Shown one piece after another: positions 26,365 to 34,971 of a stretch of 64,000 nucleotides of DNA. The stretch's first letter is position 1, and every line of letters starts with the position of its first letter. The DNA is from Chryseobacterium paludis (GTDB lineage Bacteria; Bacteroidota; Bacteroidia; Flavobacteriales; Weeksellaceae): positions 2,418,001 through 2,482,000 of the forward strand of contig NZ_CP099966.1 in assembly GCF_025403485.1 (NCBI RefSeq). Direction: 5' to 3'. A model generated the notes under the pieces. That model searched no databases and was not told the DNA's origin. It saw only the letters and a program-made list of their open reading frames with translations. A program made the translations under genes and the position numbers.

Positions 26365-28398
26365 ATGAAAAAGCAATTAACATATATAGCGGTAGCATTT
26401 TTATTTACTGGAATGCTTTCAGCACAAAAAATAGATATTAATGCGATGCCAAAGCCAGGACCCACTCCTGCCATTAACATTGCAAAGCCAAAGACTTTCC
26501 AACTAAGCAACGGCCTTACGGTAATGGTTGTAGAAAACAACAAATTACCAAGAGTAAGCGCTAATCTTTCTATGGACAGACCTCCTTATTATGAAGGAAA
26601 TGTGACAGGTGTAAGCCAGATCATGGCAGAACAGTTCGAAAACGGAACAACAAACATCAGTAAAGACGAATTCAATAAAAAGGTTGACTTTTTAGGTGCT
26701 AACTTAAGCTTTTCTTCAGCGGGCGCTTTTGCGAGTTCACTTTCAAAATATTTCCCAGAAGTATTAGGTTTAATGGCTGATGCTATTATAAACCCTAAAT
26801 TCTCTGCTGAAGAAATTCAGAGCTCCAAAGAAAGAGCAATTGAAGGTTTAAAATCTGAAGAAAAAAACGCTTCATCTATTGCATCAAGAGTTTCTAATGC
26901 TTTACAGTATGGAAAAAACACATCCAGAGGAGAATTTGAAACCGTTGAATCCATCAATAAAATTCAGCTTGCAGATGTTCAGAATACGTATAAAAAATAC
27001 TATTCTCCAGACAACGCATACTTAGTGATCGTTGGAGATGTTAAATATGATCAGGTAAAATCTTTGATTGAAAAGGCATTTAATAGCTGGAAAAAATCAA
27101 ATACTGCATTTACAGCATTAGAACCCGCTTCAAACGTAGCTAAAACCGAAATTAATGTTGTTGACGTACCTTCAGCAGTACAGTCAGTAGTTTCTGTAGG
27201 AAACTTGAATACACTGAAAATGAAGGATACCAATTATTTCCCTGCAACAATTGCTAACTACATTTTAGGTGGTGGTGGTGAGGCCAGACTTTTCATGAAC
27301 CTTCGTGAGAAAAATGGGTTCACATATGGAGCTTACTCCAGCATGAGTGCCAGTAAGTATTCTCCTGATTTCTCCGCTGAAGCAAGTGTAAGAAATGAAG
27401 TTACCGACAAAGCGGTTAAAGAATTTATGAATGAGCTAAATGCAATTTCTACAGTAAAGCCGGAAGAACTTGAAAACGCTAAAGCTAAACTGAAAGGAAA
27501 CTTCATTATGTCTTTAGAAAAACCTGAGACTATCGCAAGATTTGCTTTAAATCAAAAAGTTCAGGATCTTCCTTCTGATTTCTATACAAATTATCTGAAA
27601 TCAATTGATAAAGTAACTGCTGCTGATGTTTCAAACGCTGTAAAAGCTACGATCCTTCCTAATCAAAGCAGAATTTTCATTGCTGGTAAAGCTTCTGACA
27701 TTTCTGAAGGATTGGAAAAATTAGGATACCCTGTAAAATATTTTGATAAAGATGCCAATCCTGTAGCAAAGCCTGCCGCTCAAAAAGTTGACGCAAGCGT
27801 TACAATAGGTTCTGTTGCTGACAAATACATCAATGCAATTGGTGGATTAGCTGCTGTTCAGAAAATCACTTCTATTTCTAGCGAAGCTACTACTAAAGTA
27901 CAGGGAATGGATATGACCATGAAAATGATACAGGCAAAAGAAGGAAAAATGGCTATGAACATCAGCATGATGGGAAATACAGTTCAAAAAATTGTGTTTG
28001 ACGGGAAAGATGGTTATATGGAAGTTCAAGGAAAAAAAGTTCCTTTAAGTGACAAACAGAAAACAGAAATGTCTCAGGAAAAAGAACTATTTCCGGAATT
28101 AAACTTCGCTAAGTCTGCGGAATACAAATTAGCAGGAATCGAAAAATATAACAATGAAGATTCTTATGTAGTGAAAAATGCAAAAGACACTTACTACTAC
28201 AGCGTAAAAACTGGATTAAAAACCGGAGAAGTAAAAGCTGGAGAACAGGGCTCTACTCCTACAAGCTATGCCGATTATAAAGATGTATCTGGCGTGAAAT
28301 TGCCTCATACGATTCTTCAAAATATGGGCGGAATGGATATTAACCTTGCGATAAAATCTTATCAGATCAATCAGGCAAAAGATTCTGATTTTAAATAA
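26365..28398 (+). CDS. M16-like inactive partner fused to a LolA-like domain
   Basis: A 677-residue secreted protein (MKKQLTYIAVAFLFTGMLSAQ). Residues ~45-465 form two M16 halves; where HxxEH should be, the sequence is SQIMAEQFENG, so zinc binding is lost. The C-terminal ~200 residues (from about VDASVTIGSVADKYI) have repeated antiparallel-strand patterns of outer-membrane-lipoprotein-sorting (LolA/DUF4292-like) domains. It probably forms a heterodimer with the upstream peptidase. The start at 26338 is rejected because it precedes the signal peptide. Confidence 0.88.
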   Translation: MKKQLTYIAVAFLFTGMLSAQKIDINAMPKPGPTPAINIAKPKTFQLSNGLTVMVVENNKLPRVSANLSMDRPPYYEGNVTGVSQIMAEQFENGTTNISKDEFNKKVDFLGANLSFSSAGAFASSLSKYFPEVLGLMADAIINPKFSAEEIQSSKERAIEGLKSEEKNASSIASRVSNALQYGKNTSRGEFETVESINKIQLADVQNTYKKYYSPDNAYLVIVGDVKYDQVKSLIEKAFNSWKKSNTAFTALEPASNVAKTEINVVDVPSAVQSVVSVGNLNTLKMKDTNYFPATIANYILGGGGEARLFMNLREKNGFTYGAYSSMSASKYSPDFSAEASVRNEVTDKAVKEFMNELNAISTVKPEELENAKAKLKGNFIMSLEKPETIARFALNQKVQDLPSDFYTNYLKSIDKVTAADVSNAVKATILPNQSRIFIAGKASDISEGLEKLGYPVKYFDKDANPVAKPAAQKVDASVTIGSVADKYINAIGGLAAVQKITSISSEATTKVQGMDMTMKMIQAKEGKMAMNISMMGNTVQKIVFDGKDGYMEVQGKKVPLSDKQKTEMSQEKELFPELNFAKSAEYKLAGIEKYNNEDSYVVKNAKDTYYYSVKTGLKTGEVKAGEQGSTPTSYADYKDVSGVKLPHTILQNMGGMDINLAIKSYQINQAKDSDFK

Positions 28399-28417
28399 GG
28401 ATAATCTCTTTTAAAGA

Positions 28418-28446
28418 AAAGACGGCAACAAATGTTGTCGTTTTTT
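28418..28446 (+). terminator. Terminator of the M16 operon
   Basis: ACGGCAACA / TGTTGTCGT hairpin (one G-T pair) with AAT loop and six T. Confidence 0.85.
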
Positions 28447-28465
28447 CTTTTTACTAAAATCTTAT

Positions 28466-28496
28466 TTTGTCATTCGGTAAAAAAAGATTAAATTTG
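28466..28496 (+). promoter_or_regulatory. secG promoter
   Basis: TTTG at 28466-28469, 19 bp, TAAATTTG at 28489-28496. It is a full match to the Bacteroidota consensus, 24 bp before ATG. Confidence 0.8.
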
Positions 28497-28520
28497 CCCA
28501 TTCAAAAAGATATCAAATTA

Positions 28521-28871
28521 ATGGATTCTATATTTATACTATTGATGGTTCTTGTTATGATTGCTAGCATTTTACTAGTAATTATTGTTATGGCTCAAAA
28601 CCCTAAAGGTGGAGGCCTTTCGAGTACTTTCGGAGGTGCATCATCTGCACAGTTTGGAGTACAAAGAACCAATGACTTCATGGAAAAAGCAACATGGACT
28701 TTAGGAGGAACGATCATCGTTCTTATTCTGATAAGCGTTATTGTTACAGGAAAACCTTCACAAACAGCTCCGGTTCAACAACCAGCTAAGAAAGAAGCTC
28801 CTGCAAAACAATCTACGCCTGCTTCTCAAACAAGCACACCTGCAAAGACTCCTATTGCACCAGCTAAATAA
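28521..28871 (+). CDS. secG: Preprotein translocase subunit SecG
   Basis: A 116-residue inner-membrane subunit of SecYEG. Two transmembrane helices (about residues 4-24 and 55-75) flank the cytoplasmic loop NPKGGGLSSTFGGASS, which is diagnostic for SecG. The C-terminal 40 residues are a Lys/Pro/Ala/Thr-rich tail seen in Bacteroidota SecG proteins. The start at 28521 follows its promoter; a codon at 28467 is inside the -33 box and cannot be used. Confidence 0.95.
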   Translation: MDSIFILLMVLVMIASILLVIIVMAQNPKGGGLSSTFGGASSAQFGVQRTNDFMEKATWTLGGTIIVLILISVIVTGKPSQTAPVQQPAKKEAPAKQSTPASQTSTPAKTPIAPAK

Positions 28872-28895
28872 GCAAATAATATTTTTATATATTTA

Positions 28896-28925
28896 AAAAG
28901 CAACTCTACCGGAGTTGCTTTTTAT
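28896..28925. terminator. Bidirectional terminator between secG and the glycosyltransferase
   Basis: AAAAAGCAACTC and GGAGTTGCTTTTT form the hairpin. It reaches the stop codon of the leftward glycosyltransferase gene. Confidence 0.85.
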
Positions 28926-29761
28926 TTTAATTTAATCTTTTCTATTTTGTGTCGAAGTCTTAATCCGGCTTTTAAAAATGAATACTGAATCGGTTTTGAT
29001 TCTTTATAGTATTTGCTGATAAAAATTTCCATTGCTCCATAGAACCTTTCCAGGTAAATCTCATCTTTTACTGTACTTTCGCCCTTATGATGCAGTATTG
29101 AAGCCTTACCATAATAATAGTTTTTCAAGCCACTTCTGAGCAAGGTATAACAAAGATCAATATCTTCTCCATACATGAAATAAGCCTCATCCAGGCCTCC
29201 TACATTTTCATAAATATCTTTTTTAACAAGAAAAAAAGCTCCCGTGATCACTTCTACTTCATTAATTTCATTTTCACCGATATCATTTCGATAATAAGAT
29301 TTTGAATTGTTATTTTTAAAATTGACAAATAACTTTTCAAAAGAATTGAACATATCAGGAACAGAACGCTTACTTTCAGGCAAAAATACACCATTAGCAT
29401 CATGCATTCTAACACCCAAACATCCAAAATCAGTTTGTGAATCAGCGAAGCTTAAAATATCATTCATATAAAAGCCTTCGAGTTCCGTATCAGGGTTTAA
29501 GATAAGAATATATTCGCCGGTTGCCGTTCTTATAGCTTTATTATTAGCTTTAGCAAAACCTTCATTATTTTCAGAATCAATAAAATGAAATTCCGGAAAT
29601 TCCGTGATAAGATCTTTCCATGAAACATCTGTAGAAGCGTTATCAATGACAATTACTTCATATGCAATTCCCTCTATATATTTTTGAATAGATAAAAGAC
29701 AATTTCTAAGTAATCCAGTAACGTTATAATTAACAATTACAATTGATAGTTTTGTGTTCAT
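28922..29761 (-). CDS. Family 2 glycosyltransferase
   Basis: A 279-residue GT-A glycosyltransferase of the rhamnosyltransferase-like type, probably in cell-surface polysaccharide assembly. N-terminal LSIVIVNYNVTGLL, VIDNASTD, SENNEGFAKANNKAI, and the metal motif in LILNPDTELE; later YGEDIDLCYTLLRSG and HHKGESTVK. Start at 29761 (MNTKLSIVIVNYN) lies one base past the recR stop; a further codon at 29839 would add unrelated residues overlapping recR. It is cotranscribed with recR. Confidence 0.9.
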   Translation of the reverse strand: MNTKLSIVIVNYNVTGLLRNCLLSIQKYIEGIAYEVIVIDNASTDVSWKDLITEFPEFHFIDSENNEGFAKANNKAIRTATGEYILILNPDTELEGFYMNDILSFADSQTDFGCLGVRMHDANGVFLPESKRSVPDMFNSFEKLFVNFKNNNSKSYYRNDIGENEINEVEVITGAFFLVKKDIYENVGGLDEAYFMYGEDIDLCYTLLRSGLKNYYYGKASILHHKGESTVKDEIYLERFYGAMEIFISKYYKESKPIQYSFLKAGLRLRHKIEKIKLK

Positions 29762-29762
29762 T

Positions 29763-30374
29763 TTAGTCCTTTTCGTTATAAGGAAGTCTGTTGATAATCG
29801 ATCTACCCAAAGAGATCTCATCTGCATATTCAAGCTCATCCCCTACTGATATACCTCTGGCAATACTTGAGAAGCTCACATTGAAATTTTTGAATTTTTT
29901 ATAAATATAGTAGGCTGTAGTATCACCCTCCATCGTTGCACTAAGAGCAAAAATAAACTCTTTTACTACACCTGCATTTAATTTTCTTTCGATACTTGGA
30001 ATATTCAGCTGGTTAGGACCTACACCTTCCATTGGAGAAATTTTTCCACCCAAGATCAAATACTTCCCTGTATATTTCCCCGTATTTTCAATCGCAATAA
30101 CATCACGAACATCCTCTACGATACAGATCACTTCGTCATTTCTTTTAGAACTGCTGCATATCTCACAAATTTCAAAATCAGAGAAATTATGACATTCTTT
30201 GCAGTACTTTATTTCATTAACAAGATTGATGAGAGAATTTCCAAGACCTACTGCCCTGGAATTCGGTTGTTTCAATAAGTGAAGTGCCAAACGCAAAGCT
30301 GTTTTCCTGCCAATTCCGGGAAGTCCTGAAATCTCATCCACTGCTTTTGCCAAAACTTTACTTGGATAATCCAT
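29763..30374 (-). CDS. recR: Recombination protein RecR
   Basis: Recombinational repair with RecF/RecO. 203 residues of normal length: HhH motif in LPGIGRKTALRLALHLL, a zinc finger with CKEC...CEIC, and the Toprim domain from ICIVEDVRDVIAIE through GGKISPMEGVGPNQLNI. Upstream of a glycosyltransferase with a 1-bp gap. Confidence 0.97.
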   Translation of the reverse strand: MDYPSKVLAKAVDEISGLPGIGRKTALRLALHLLKQPNSRAVGLGNSLINLVNEIKYCKECHNFSDFEICEICSSSKRNDEVICIVEDVRDVIAIENTGKYTGKYLILGGKISPMEGVGPNQLNIPSIERKLNAGVVKEFIFALSATMEGDTTAYYIYKKFKNFNVSFSSIARGISVGDELEYADEISLGRSIINRLPYNEKD

Positions 30375-30451
30375 AATTACAAAAATAATATAAAAAGATG
30401 AGTATTTAAGGGTTTACAAAGCTTAAATACTCTCCTTTCCAATAAAAAATC

Positions 30452-30459
30452 TATCTTTG
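30452..30459 (+). promoter_or_regulatory. -7 box before the LURP-one-like gene
   Basis: TATCTTTG, a full TAnnTTTG match, 26 bp before ATG 30486. No clear -33 element. Confidence 0.45.
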
Positions 30460-30485
30460 AGAATTATATGAAAAAAATAAACTAA

Positions 30486-31091
30486 ATGGTACTTAAGAAC
30501 CTTAATTATCCACTGGATTTTAAATTTAAAATCACAACATTAGCCAGTGATTTCAACATTACGGACAAAAATGGAAATTACGTTGCCTATGTTCGTCAAA
30601 AAATGTTTAAACTTAAAGAAGATGTTATTGTTTTTAATGATGAAAGCAAGTCTCAGGAGCTTTTCAGAATACAGGCTAACAAATGGATCGATTTTAATGC
30701 TTCTTATTCTTTAAATGATCTGATTGATAAAAAGAACTTTGGAAGATTAGCAAGAAAAGGAATGCGTTCTCTGTGGAAATCCACTTACAATATTCTGGAC
30801 TCAAATGATCAGCCAAAATTTACGGTAGCAGAAGATAATGCATGGACAAAGTTTTTTGATGGAATGGTAAGTGAAATTCCAATTATCGGAATGTTTACAG
30901 GATATTTCCTTAACCCTGCTTATACGGTAAGAGGTGTGGATGGCAAGGAATATTTTAAACTTAAAAAAATGCCTTCTTTCTTTGGCAGAAGATTTCAGCT
31001 TGACAGATTGATTGATATTGATGACGAAGACGAAAGCTTAGTTGTACTTTCTTTATTAATGATGGTTCTATTGGAAAGAGCCAGAGGATAA
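30486..31091 (+). CDS. LURP-one-related / scramblase-like beta-barrel protein
   Basis: A 201-residue protein resembling the LURP-one-related/tubby-like fold. N-terminal half: YPLDFKFKITTLASDFNITDK, then YVRQKMFKLKEDVIVFND and alternating strands; a Lys-rich helix (GRLARKGMRSLW) in the middle; the C-terminus has a hydrophobic helix (VVLSLLMMVLLERARG). No catalytic residues are evident. It starts near a -7 box and is followed 19 bp later by a lipoprotein gene. Function unknown; the fold call is by pattern. Confidence 0.65.
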   Translation: MVLKNLNYPLDFKFKITTLASDFNITDKNGNYVAYVRQKMFKLKEDVIVFNDESKSQELFRIQANKWIDFNASYSLNDLIDKKNFGRLARKGMRSLWKSTYNILDSNDQPKFTVAEDNAWTKFFDGMVSEIPIIGMFTGYFLNPAYTVRGVDGKEYFKLKKMPSFFGRRFQLDRLIDIDDEDESLVVLSLLMMVLLERARG

Positions 31092-31110
31092 ATGCAATAA
31101 ACCACAAACA

Positions 31111-31599
31111 ATGAAATATCTTATTATTCTCTTTTCAGCGCTCTTATTAGTCGCTTGTAAAAAAGACAAAGAACCTGTTTCCAATTCTGCACCTAAAGAT
31201 TCACTGAATGTTGTTCAGGACTCTTCGAAAGTAGAAGCATCAGGAAAAATTTTAGTTGAAACGATCACATTCCCGAAAGAAATCAAAGAATGCTCATGTT
31301 ATTTTGCAAAAAGCAAAGCTGATTTTGAAGCGGAAAAATACATCTACGCAGATGATGCCGGAAAAACAGCATATATGAAATTGGACGGAAAAAGATTAGC
31401 AATGAATCTTATCTCATCCAGTGATATGGAAGCTGATGAACAATTGACGAAAGAGATTGAAAATGATAACTATAAAATTTCAGTAAAAGGTAAAAAAATA
31501 AAAGGTGAAGAAGCCTTATTATTTGAAGGTACGATTACAATAGAAAAACCAGATGGCACTGTAATCACTTTACCAATTTATGGTGAATGTGGATGTTAA
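31111..31599 (+). CDS. Conserved lipoprotein
   Basis: A 162-residue predicted lipoprotein: MKYLIILFSALLLVACKKDK with lipobox LVAC, cleavage before Cys16. The mature part contains two CxC pairs (KECSCYFA near the middle and GECGC at the C-terminus), which could bind a metal or form disulfides. The fold is otherwise unrecognised. Probably cotranscribed with the upstream gene. Confidence 0.8.
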   Translation: MKYLIILFSALLLVACKKDKEPVSNSAPKDSLNVVQDSSKVEASGKILVETITFPKEIKECSCYFAKSKADFEAEKYIYADDAGKTAYMKLDGKRLAMNLISSSDMEADEQLTKEIENDNYKISVKGKKIKGEEALLFEGTITIEKPDGTVITLPIYGECGC

Positions 31600-31734
31600 A
31601 AAGTAAAATCAAATAACTATTAAAGTACTAAAATGCAAAATCGTTTATTATTGTACTGGCGTTAATTTATAACCTTCCAATCCAACGATTTATTATTTTA
31701 GTGATTTTTCATTTCACAATAACACAATAAAAAG

Positions 31735-31766
31735 AATGCTCCTGAATTTACGGGAGCATTTTTTAT
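31735..31766 (+). terminator. Terminator before pepD
   Basis: AATGCTCC / GGAGCATT hairpin with a 10-nt loop followed by a T run. Confidence 0.75.
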
Positions 31767-31770
31767 TTCG

Positions 31771-31778
31771 TAATTTTG
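31771..31778 (+). promoter_or_regulatory. -7 box before pepD
   Basis: TAATTTTG at 16 bp before ATG 31794. The expected -33 position falls inside the preceding terminator and shows no TTG. Confidence 0.4.
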
Positions 31779-31793
31779 ATAAAAATAAATTTT

Positions 31794-33239
31794 ATGGAAT
31801 TATCCAACATAGAACCACAAATTATCTGGAAAAATTTCTCCAAATTAAATGCGGTTCCAAGACCTTCAAAAAAAGAGGAAAAAGTAATAGCATTCATCAA
31901 GGCATTTGGTGAAAATTTAGGATTACCTACAACAGTCGATGAAGTAGGGAACGTTATTATCAAAAAGCCAGCTACTGCTGGAATGGAAAACCGAAAATCT
32001 ATTGTCCTACAGTCGCACCTTGATATGGTTTGTCAAAAAAACAGTGATGTTAATTTTGACTTTGAAACTGAAGGAATTAAAATGGAGATTGATGGGGACT
32101 GGGTAAAAGCCAAAGGAACTACATTAGGAGCTGATAATGGTTTAGGGGTAGCTACGATCATGTCAATTTTAGAAAGCTCTGATATTCCTCATCCTGATTT
32201 AGAAGCACTTTTCACAATAGATGAAGAAACAGGAATGACGGGAGCTTTAGGATTAAAGCCAGGTCAGCTAACCGGACAAATTTTATTAAACCTAGATACA
32301 GAAGAAGACGATGAAATAGATATCGGTTGTGCAGGAGGAATTGACGTTACGATTACTCAGAATTATGGATTAGAAGATTCTAAAGGACAAATTGTAAGAA
32401 TTGAAATCAAAGGTTTACAAGGTGGACACTCGGGAATGGATATCCACAAAGGGTTTGGAAATTCAAATATTATCCTGAGTAGATTGCTTTATAATGGCTT
32501 AGCTAAAGAAAATATACAGCTTATTTCAGTTGATGGTGGAGGCTTAAGAAATGCTATTCCAAGAGAGGCTGTTGCCACAATTTCCGTAAGAAATGCCAAT
32601 GAGTTCATTGAAGAGCTGGCAAATGGTCTTAAAAAAGAAATTTTAGAGGAATTTGCCACTGTGGAACCAGGCCTTCAAATCAATATTGAAAACTCAACAA
32701 GTTCTGACAAAGCAATCTCTGAAGAAGATTCTAAAAAGATCATTTTAGTTTTAAAATCTCTTCATAATGGGGTTTATAGAATGAGCCCAGATGTAAAAGA
32801 TCTTGTAGAAACATCTAATAATGTAGCAAGAGTAGAATTGAAAGGAGGAAGTTTAAGAATTTTAAACCTTTCAAGATCATCTGTAGATTCAAACAAATAT
32901 GCGGTTGCAGAGCAATTAAAGTCTGTTTCTGAATTGGCTGGAATGCAGGTAGAATTTAGTGGCTCTTATCCGGGATGGAAGCCTAAACCAGGTTCTGAGA
33001 TCGTTCAACTAATGGAAAAGATCTATACTGAAAAATTCAAAGAAACGCCTCATGTTGTCGCTTGTCATGCCGGTTTAGAATGTGGGATCATTGGAGCTAA
33101 TTATCCTGAAATGGAAATGGTAAGCTTTGGACCTACCATCAGAGGAGCTCACTCTCCAGATGAAAAAGCAAATATCCCTTCAGCACAAAAGTTCTGGAGC
33201 TTCCTAAAAGAAATTTTAGCGAATATTCCTCAGAAATAA
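31794..33239 (+). CDS. pepD: Aminoacyl-histidine dipeptidase (M20 family)
   Basis: A 481-residue cytosolic zinc dipeptidase (beta-Ala-His/nonspecific dipeptidase). Metal and catalytic motifs: SHLDMVCQ, GADNGLGVA, FTIDEETGMTGALGL, LNLDTEEDD, and near the C-terminus CHAGLECGII with HSPDEKANIPS. The inserted lid domain has GGHSGMDIHKG and VDGGGLRNAIPREA. ATG 31794 begins MELSNIEPQ; an earlier in-frame start at 31776 lies just after the -7 box and is less likely. Confidence 0.93.
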   Translation: MELSNIEPQIIWKNFSKLNAVPRPSKKEEKVIAFIKAFGENLGLPTTVDEVGNVIIKKPATAGMENRKSIVLQSHLDMVCQKNSDVNFDFETEGIKMEIDGDWVKAKGTTLGADNGLGVATIMSILESSDIPHPDLEALFTIDEETGMTGALGLKPGQLTGQILLNLDTEEDDEIDIGCAGGIDVTITQNYGLEDSKGQIVRIEIKGLQGGHSGMDIHKGFGNSNIILSRLLYNGLAKENIQLISVDGGGLRNAIPREAVATISVRNANEFIEELANGLKKEILEEFATVEPGLQINIENSTSSDKAISEEDSKKIILVLKSLHNGVYRMSPDVKDLVETSNNVARVELKGGSLRILNLSRSSVDSNKYAVAEQLKSVSELAGMQVEFSGSYPGWKPKPGSEIVQLMEKIYTEKFKETPHVVACHAGLECGIIGANYPEMEMVSFGPTIRGAHSPDEKANIPSAQKFWSFLKEILANIPQK

Positions 33240-33260
33240 AACAATAAAATTTCTATATTG

Positions 33261-33297
33261 AATATCCAAAGTCGTTTGATTTTGGATATTTTTTTGC
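33261..33297 (+). terminator. pepD terminator
   Basis: 10-bp perfect inverted repeat AATATCCAAA / TTTGGATATT followed by seven T. Confidence 0.85.
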
Positions 33298-33371
33298 AAA
33301 ATGAATTATCGATTTTTTATTAGAATGTTTCAATAAAAATAATAATGAAGGTATTCTTTGAGATAAACAAA

Positions 33372-33401
33372 AAACTCCTGAAAAATATTTTTCAGGAGTT
33401 T
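33372..33401 (-). terminator. Terminator after the ferredoxin gene
   Basis: A 30-bp perfect palindrome built on AAACTCCTGAAAAAT, with T-rich flanking on the minus strand. Confidence 0.8.
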
Positions 33402-33423
33402 ATATTTTTAAGTTAAAAATTTT

Positions 33424-33753
33424 CTAGGGGTATGGAGCAATTTCCACTTCAAGTCCTTCCATTTCTTCTACCATATGCAGCTGGCAACCCAGTCTGCTGT
33501 TCTCCTTCACATGGAAAGCCTCCGCTAACATTGCATCTTCTTCATCTCCCATTTCCACTAATCCCGGATCATTGATCACATAGACCTGACATGAAGCACA
33601 CATGGCCATTCCTCCACAAACACCGATTGTTCCCTCTTCAGCTAATTCATATGAACGGATAATTTCCATTAAGTTCATAGACATATCCGTTGGTGCAACA
33701 ACGTCATGAGCTACCCCCTCTCTATCGGTAATTTTTATATTGATATCTGACAT
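33424..33753 (-). CDS. 2Fe-2S ferredoxin (adrenodoxin type)
   Basis: A 109-residue soluble electron carrier. Cluster ligands: GVCGGMAMCASC (C-x5-C-x2-C) and the distal Cys in SRLGCQLHM. The MVEEMEGLEVEIAP tail is typical. It lies 12 bp downstream of a ferredoxin-NADP reductase-like gene on the same strand, so the two form an electron-transfer pair. The acceptor is not identified in the window. Confidence 0.92.
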   Translation of the reverse strand: MSDINIKITDREGVAHDVVAPTDMSMNLMEIIRSYELAEEGTIGVCGGMAMCASCQVYVINDPGLVEMGDEEDAMLAEAFHVKENSRLGCQLHMVEEMEGLEVEIAPYP

Positions 33754-33765
33754 AATTTTGCAAAA

Positions 33766-34821
33766 TTAGTCAATTTTTTTCACAACTGCTTTCTCTGCTT
33801 CTTTACGGCTTCCATCAAATCCGTCTACTCCACTTACTGTTGTATATTTTAAAACGTATTTTTTACCTGGATTTAATCTGTTATAAACACTTTGACACAT
33901 TAATGTTGCCTCATGGAAACCACACAGAATAAGCTTTAATTTACCAGGATATGTATTGATATCTCCGATCGCGTAAACTCCATCAATGTTGGTCTGATAA
34001 TCTAGAGCATTGTTTACAACAATGGCATTCTTTTCAATATTAAGTCCCCAACTGGCAATATCTCCAAGTTTTGGAGTTAAACCAAATAAAGGAATGAAAT
34101 AATCTGTCTCGAGATCATAAGCTTCTTCTCCATCTTTCTGCACAGTGATTGCAGAAACCTTACCCTCTCCTTTCACACCAATAACCTCAGCGGGAGTAAT
34201 TAATTTTATTTTTCCGGCATTCTTTAGATCCTGAACTTTTTCAACAGAATCCAAAGCACCCCTAAATTCATTTCTTCTGTGAATCAGAGTCACTTCACTT
34301 GCTACATTTGACAAGAAAATACTCCAGTCCAAAGCAGAATCTCCACCTCCGGCGATTACTACTTTTTTATTTCTGAAATGCTCAGGCTCTTTTACAAAAT
34401 ACTCAACTCCTTTTTCCTCATAGTCGGCAATATTTTCAATAGTTGGTTTTCTAGGTTCAAAAGTACCCAATCCACCTGCGATAGCAATTGCTTTTGCTCT
34501 GTGTACTGTTCCTTTATTTGTAATCACCTCAAACCACTCTTCATCTACTTTAGTCAGCGTTACAGCAGTTTCTCCTAAGGTAAATCCCGGTTGAAACTGT
34601 TTGATCTGTTCCATTAAGTTATCAACTAAATCTCCTGCATTTACTGAAGGATAACCTGGAATATCGAAAATAGGTTTTTTAGGATAAAGTTCAGCCAATT
34701 GTCCTCCAGGTTGAGGAAGAGCATCTATAATATGGCATTTCATTTTAAGCAAACCAGCTTCAAATACTGCAAAAAGTCCAGTTGGCCCTGCTCCTATAAT
34801 CAATATATCAGTAGTAATCAT
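33766..34821 (-). CDS. Ferredoxin-NADP reductase (thioredoxin-reductase-like)
   Basis: A 351-residue FAD/NAD(P)-dependent oxidoreductase. FAD-binding GAGPTGLFAVFEAG and NAD(P)-binding VIAGGGDSALDW are visible, with the terminal FAD motif GVYAIGDINTYPGKLKLILCGFHEA. There is no CxxC redox pair, which separates it from thioredoxin reductase. Start chosen at MITTDILIIGAG, 34821, since the dinucleotide fold begins there; a further upstream codon at 34872 is unlikely. Its ferredoxin gene follows after 12 bp. Confidence 0.9.
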   Translation of the reverse strand: MITTDILIIGAGPTGLFAVFEAGLLKMKCHIIDALPQPGGQLAELYPKKPIFDIPGYPSVNAGDLVDNLMEQIKQFQPGFTLGETAVTLTKVDEEWFEVITNKGTVHRAKAIAIAGGLGTFEPRKPTIENIADYEEKGVEYFVKEPEHFRNKKVVIAGGGDSALDWSIFLSNVASEVTLIHRRNEFRGALDSVEKVQDLKNAGKIKLITPAEVIGVKGEGKVSAITVQKDGEEAYDLETDYFIPLFGLTPKLGDIASWGLNIEKNAIVVNNALDYQTNIDGVYAIGDINTYPGKLKLILCGFHEATLMCQSVYNRLNPGKKYVLKYTTVSGVDGFDGSRKEAEKAVVKKID

Positions 34822-34938
34822 AACAAAATTTAATTTTACATATAGCTGCAAATTTACTAATTTTAACGACAAGCTGATTTAATTGAGTCTAAATAAAAAC
34901 CTGAGATTTATCAAATAACAGGAAAAAGAGAAAAATTT

Positions 34939-34946
34939 TAATTTTG
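34939..34946 (+). promoter_or_regulatory. -7 box before the DUF3108 gene
   Basis: TAATTTTG, 25 bp before ATG 34972. No -33 partner seen. Confidence 0.45.
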
Positions 34947-34971
34947 GCAGCGTTTTTGTAAAAACCATAGT

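Noticed and set aside
27847..28029. Minus-strand small ORF inside the M16 gene
   Set aside because: It is a shadow of a well-supported gene with no start signals of its own.
29762..29839. Extended glycosyltransferase start overlapping recR
   Set aside because: The GT2 fold begins at MNTKLSIVIVNYN; the extension reads recR codons in another frame.
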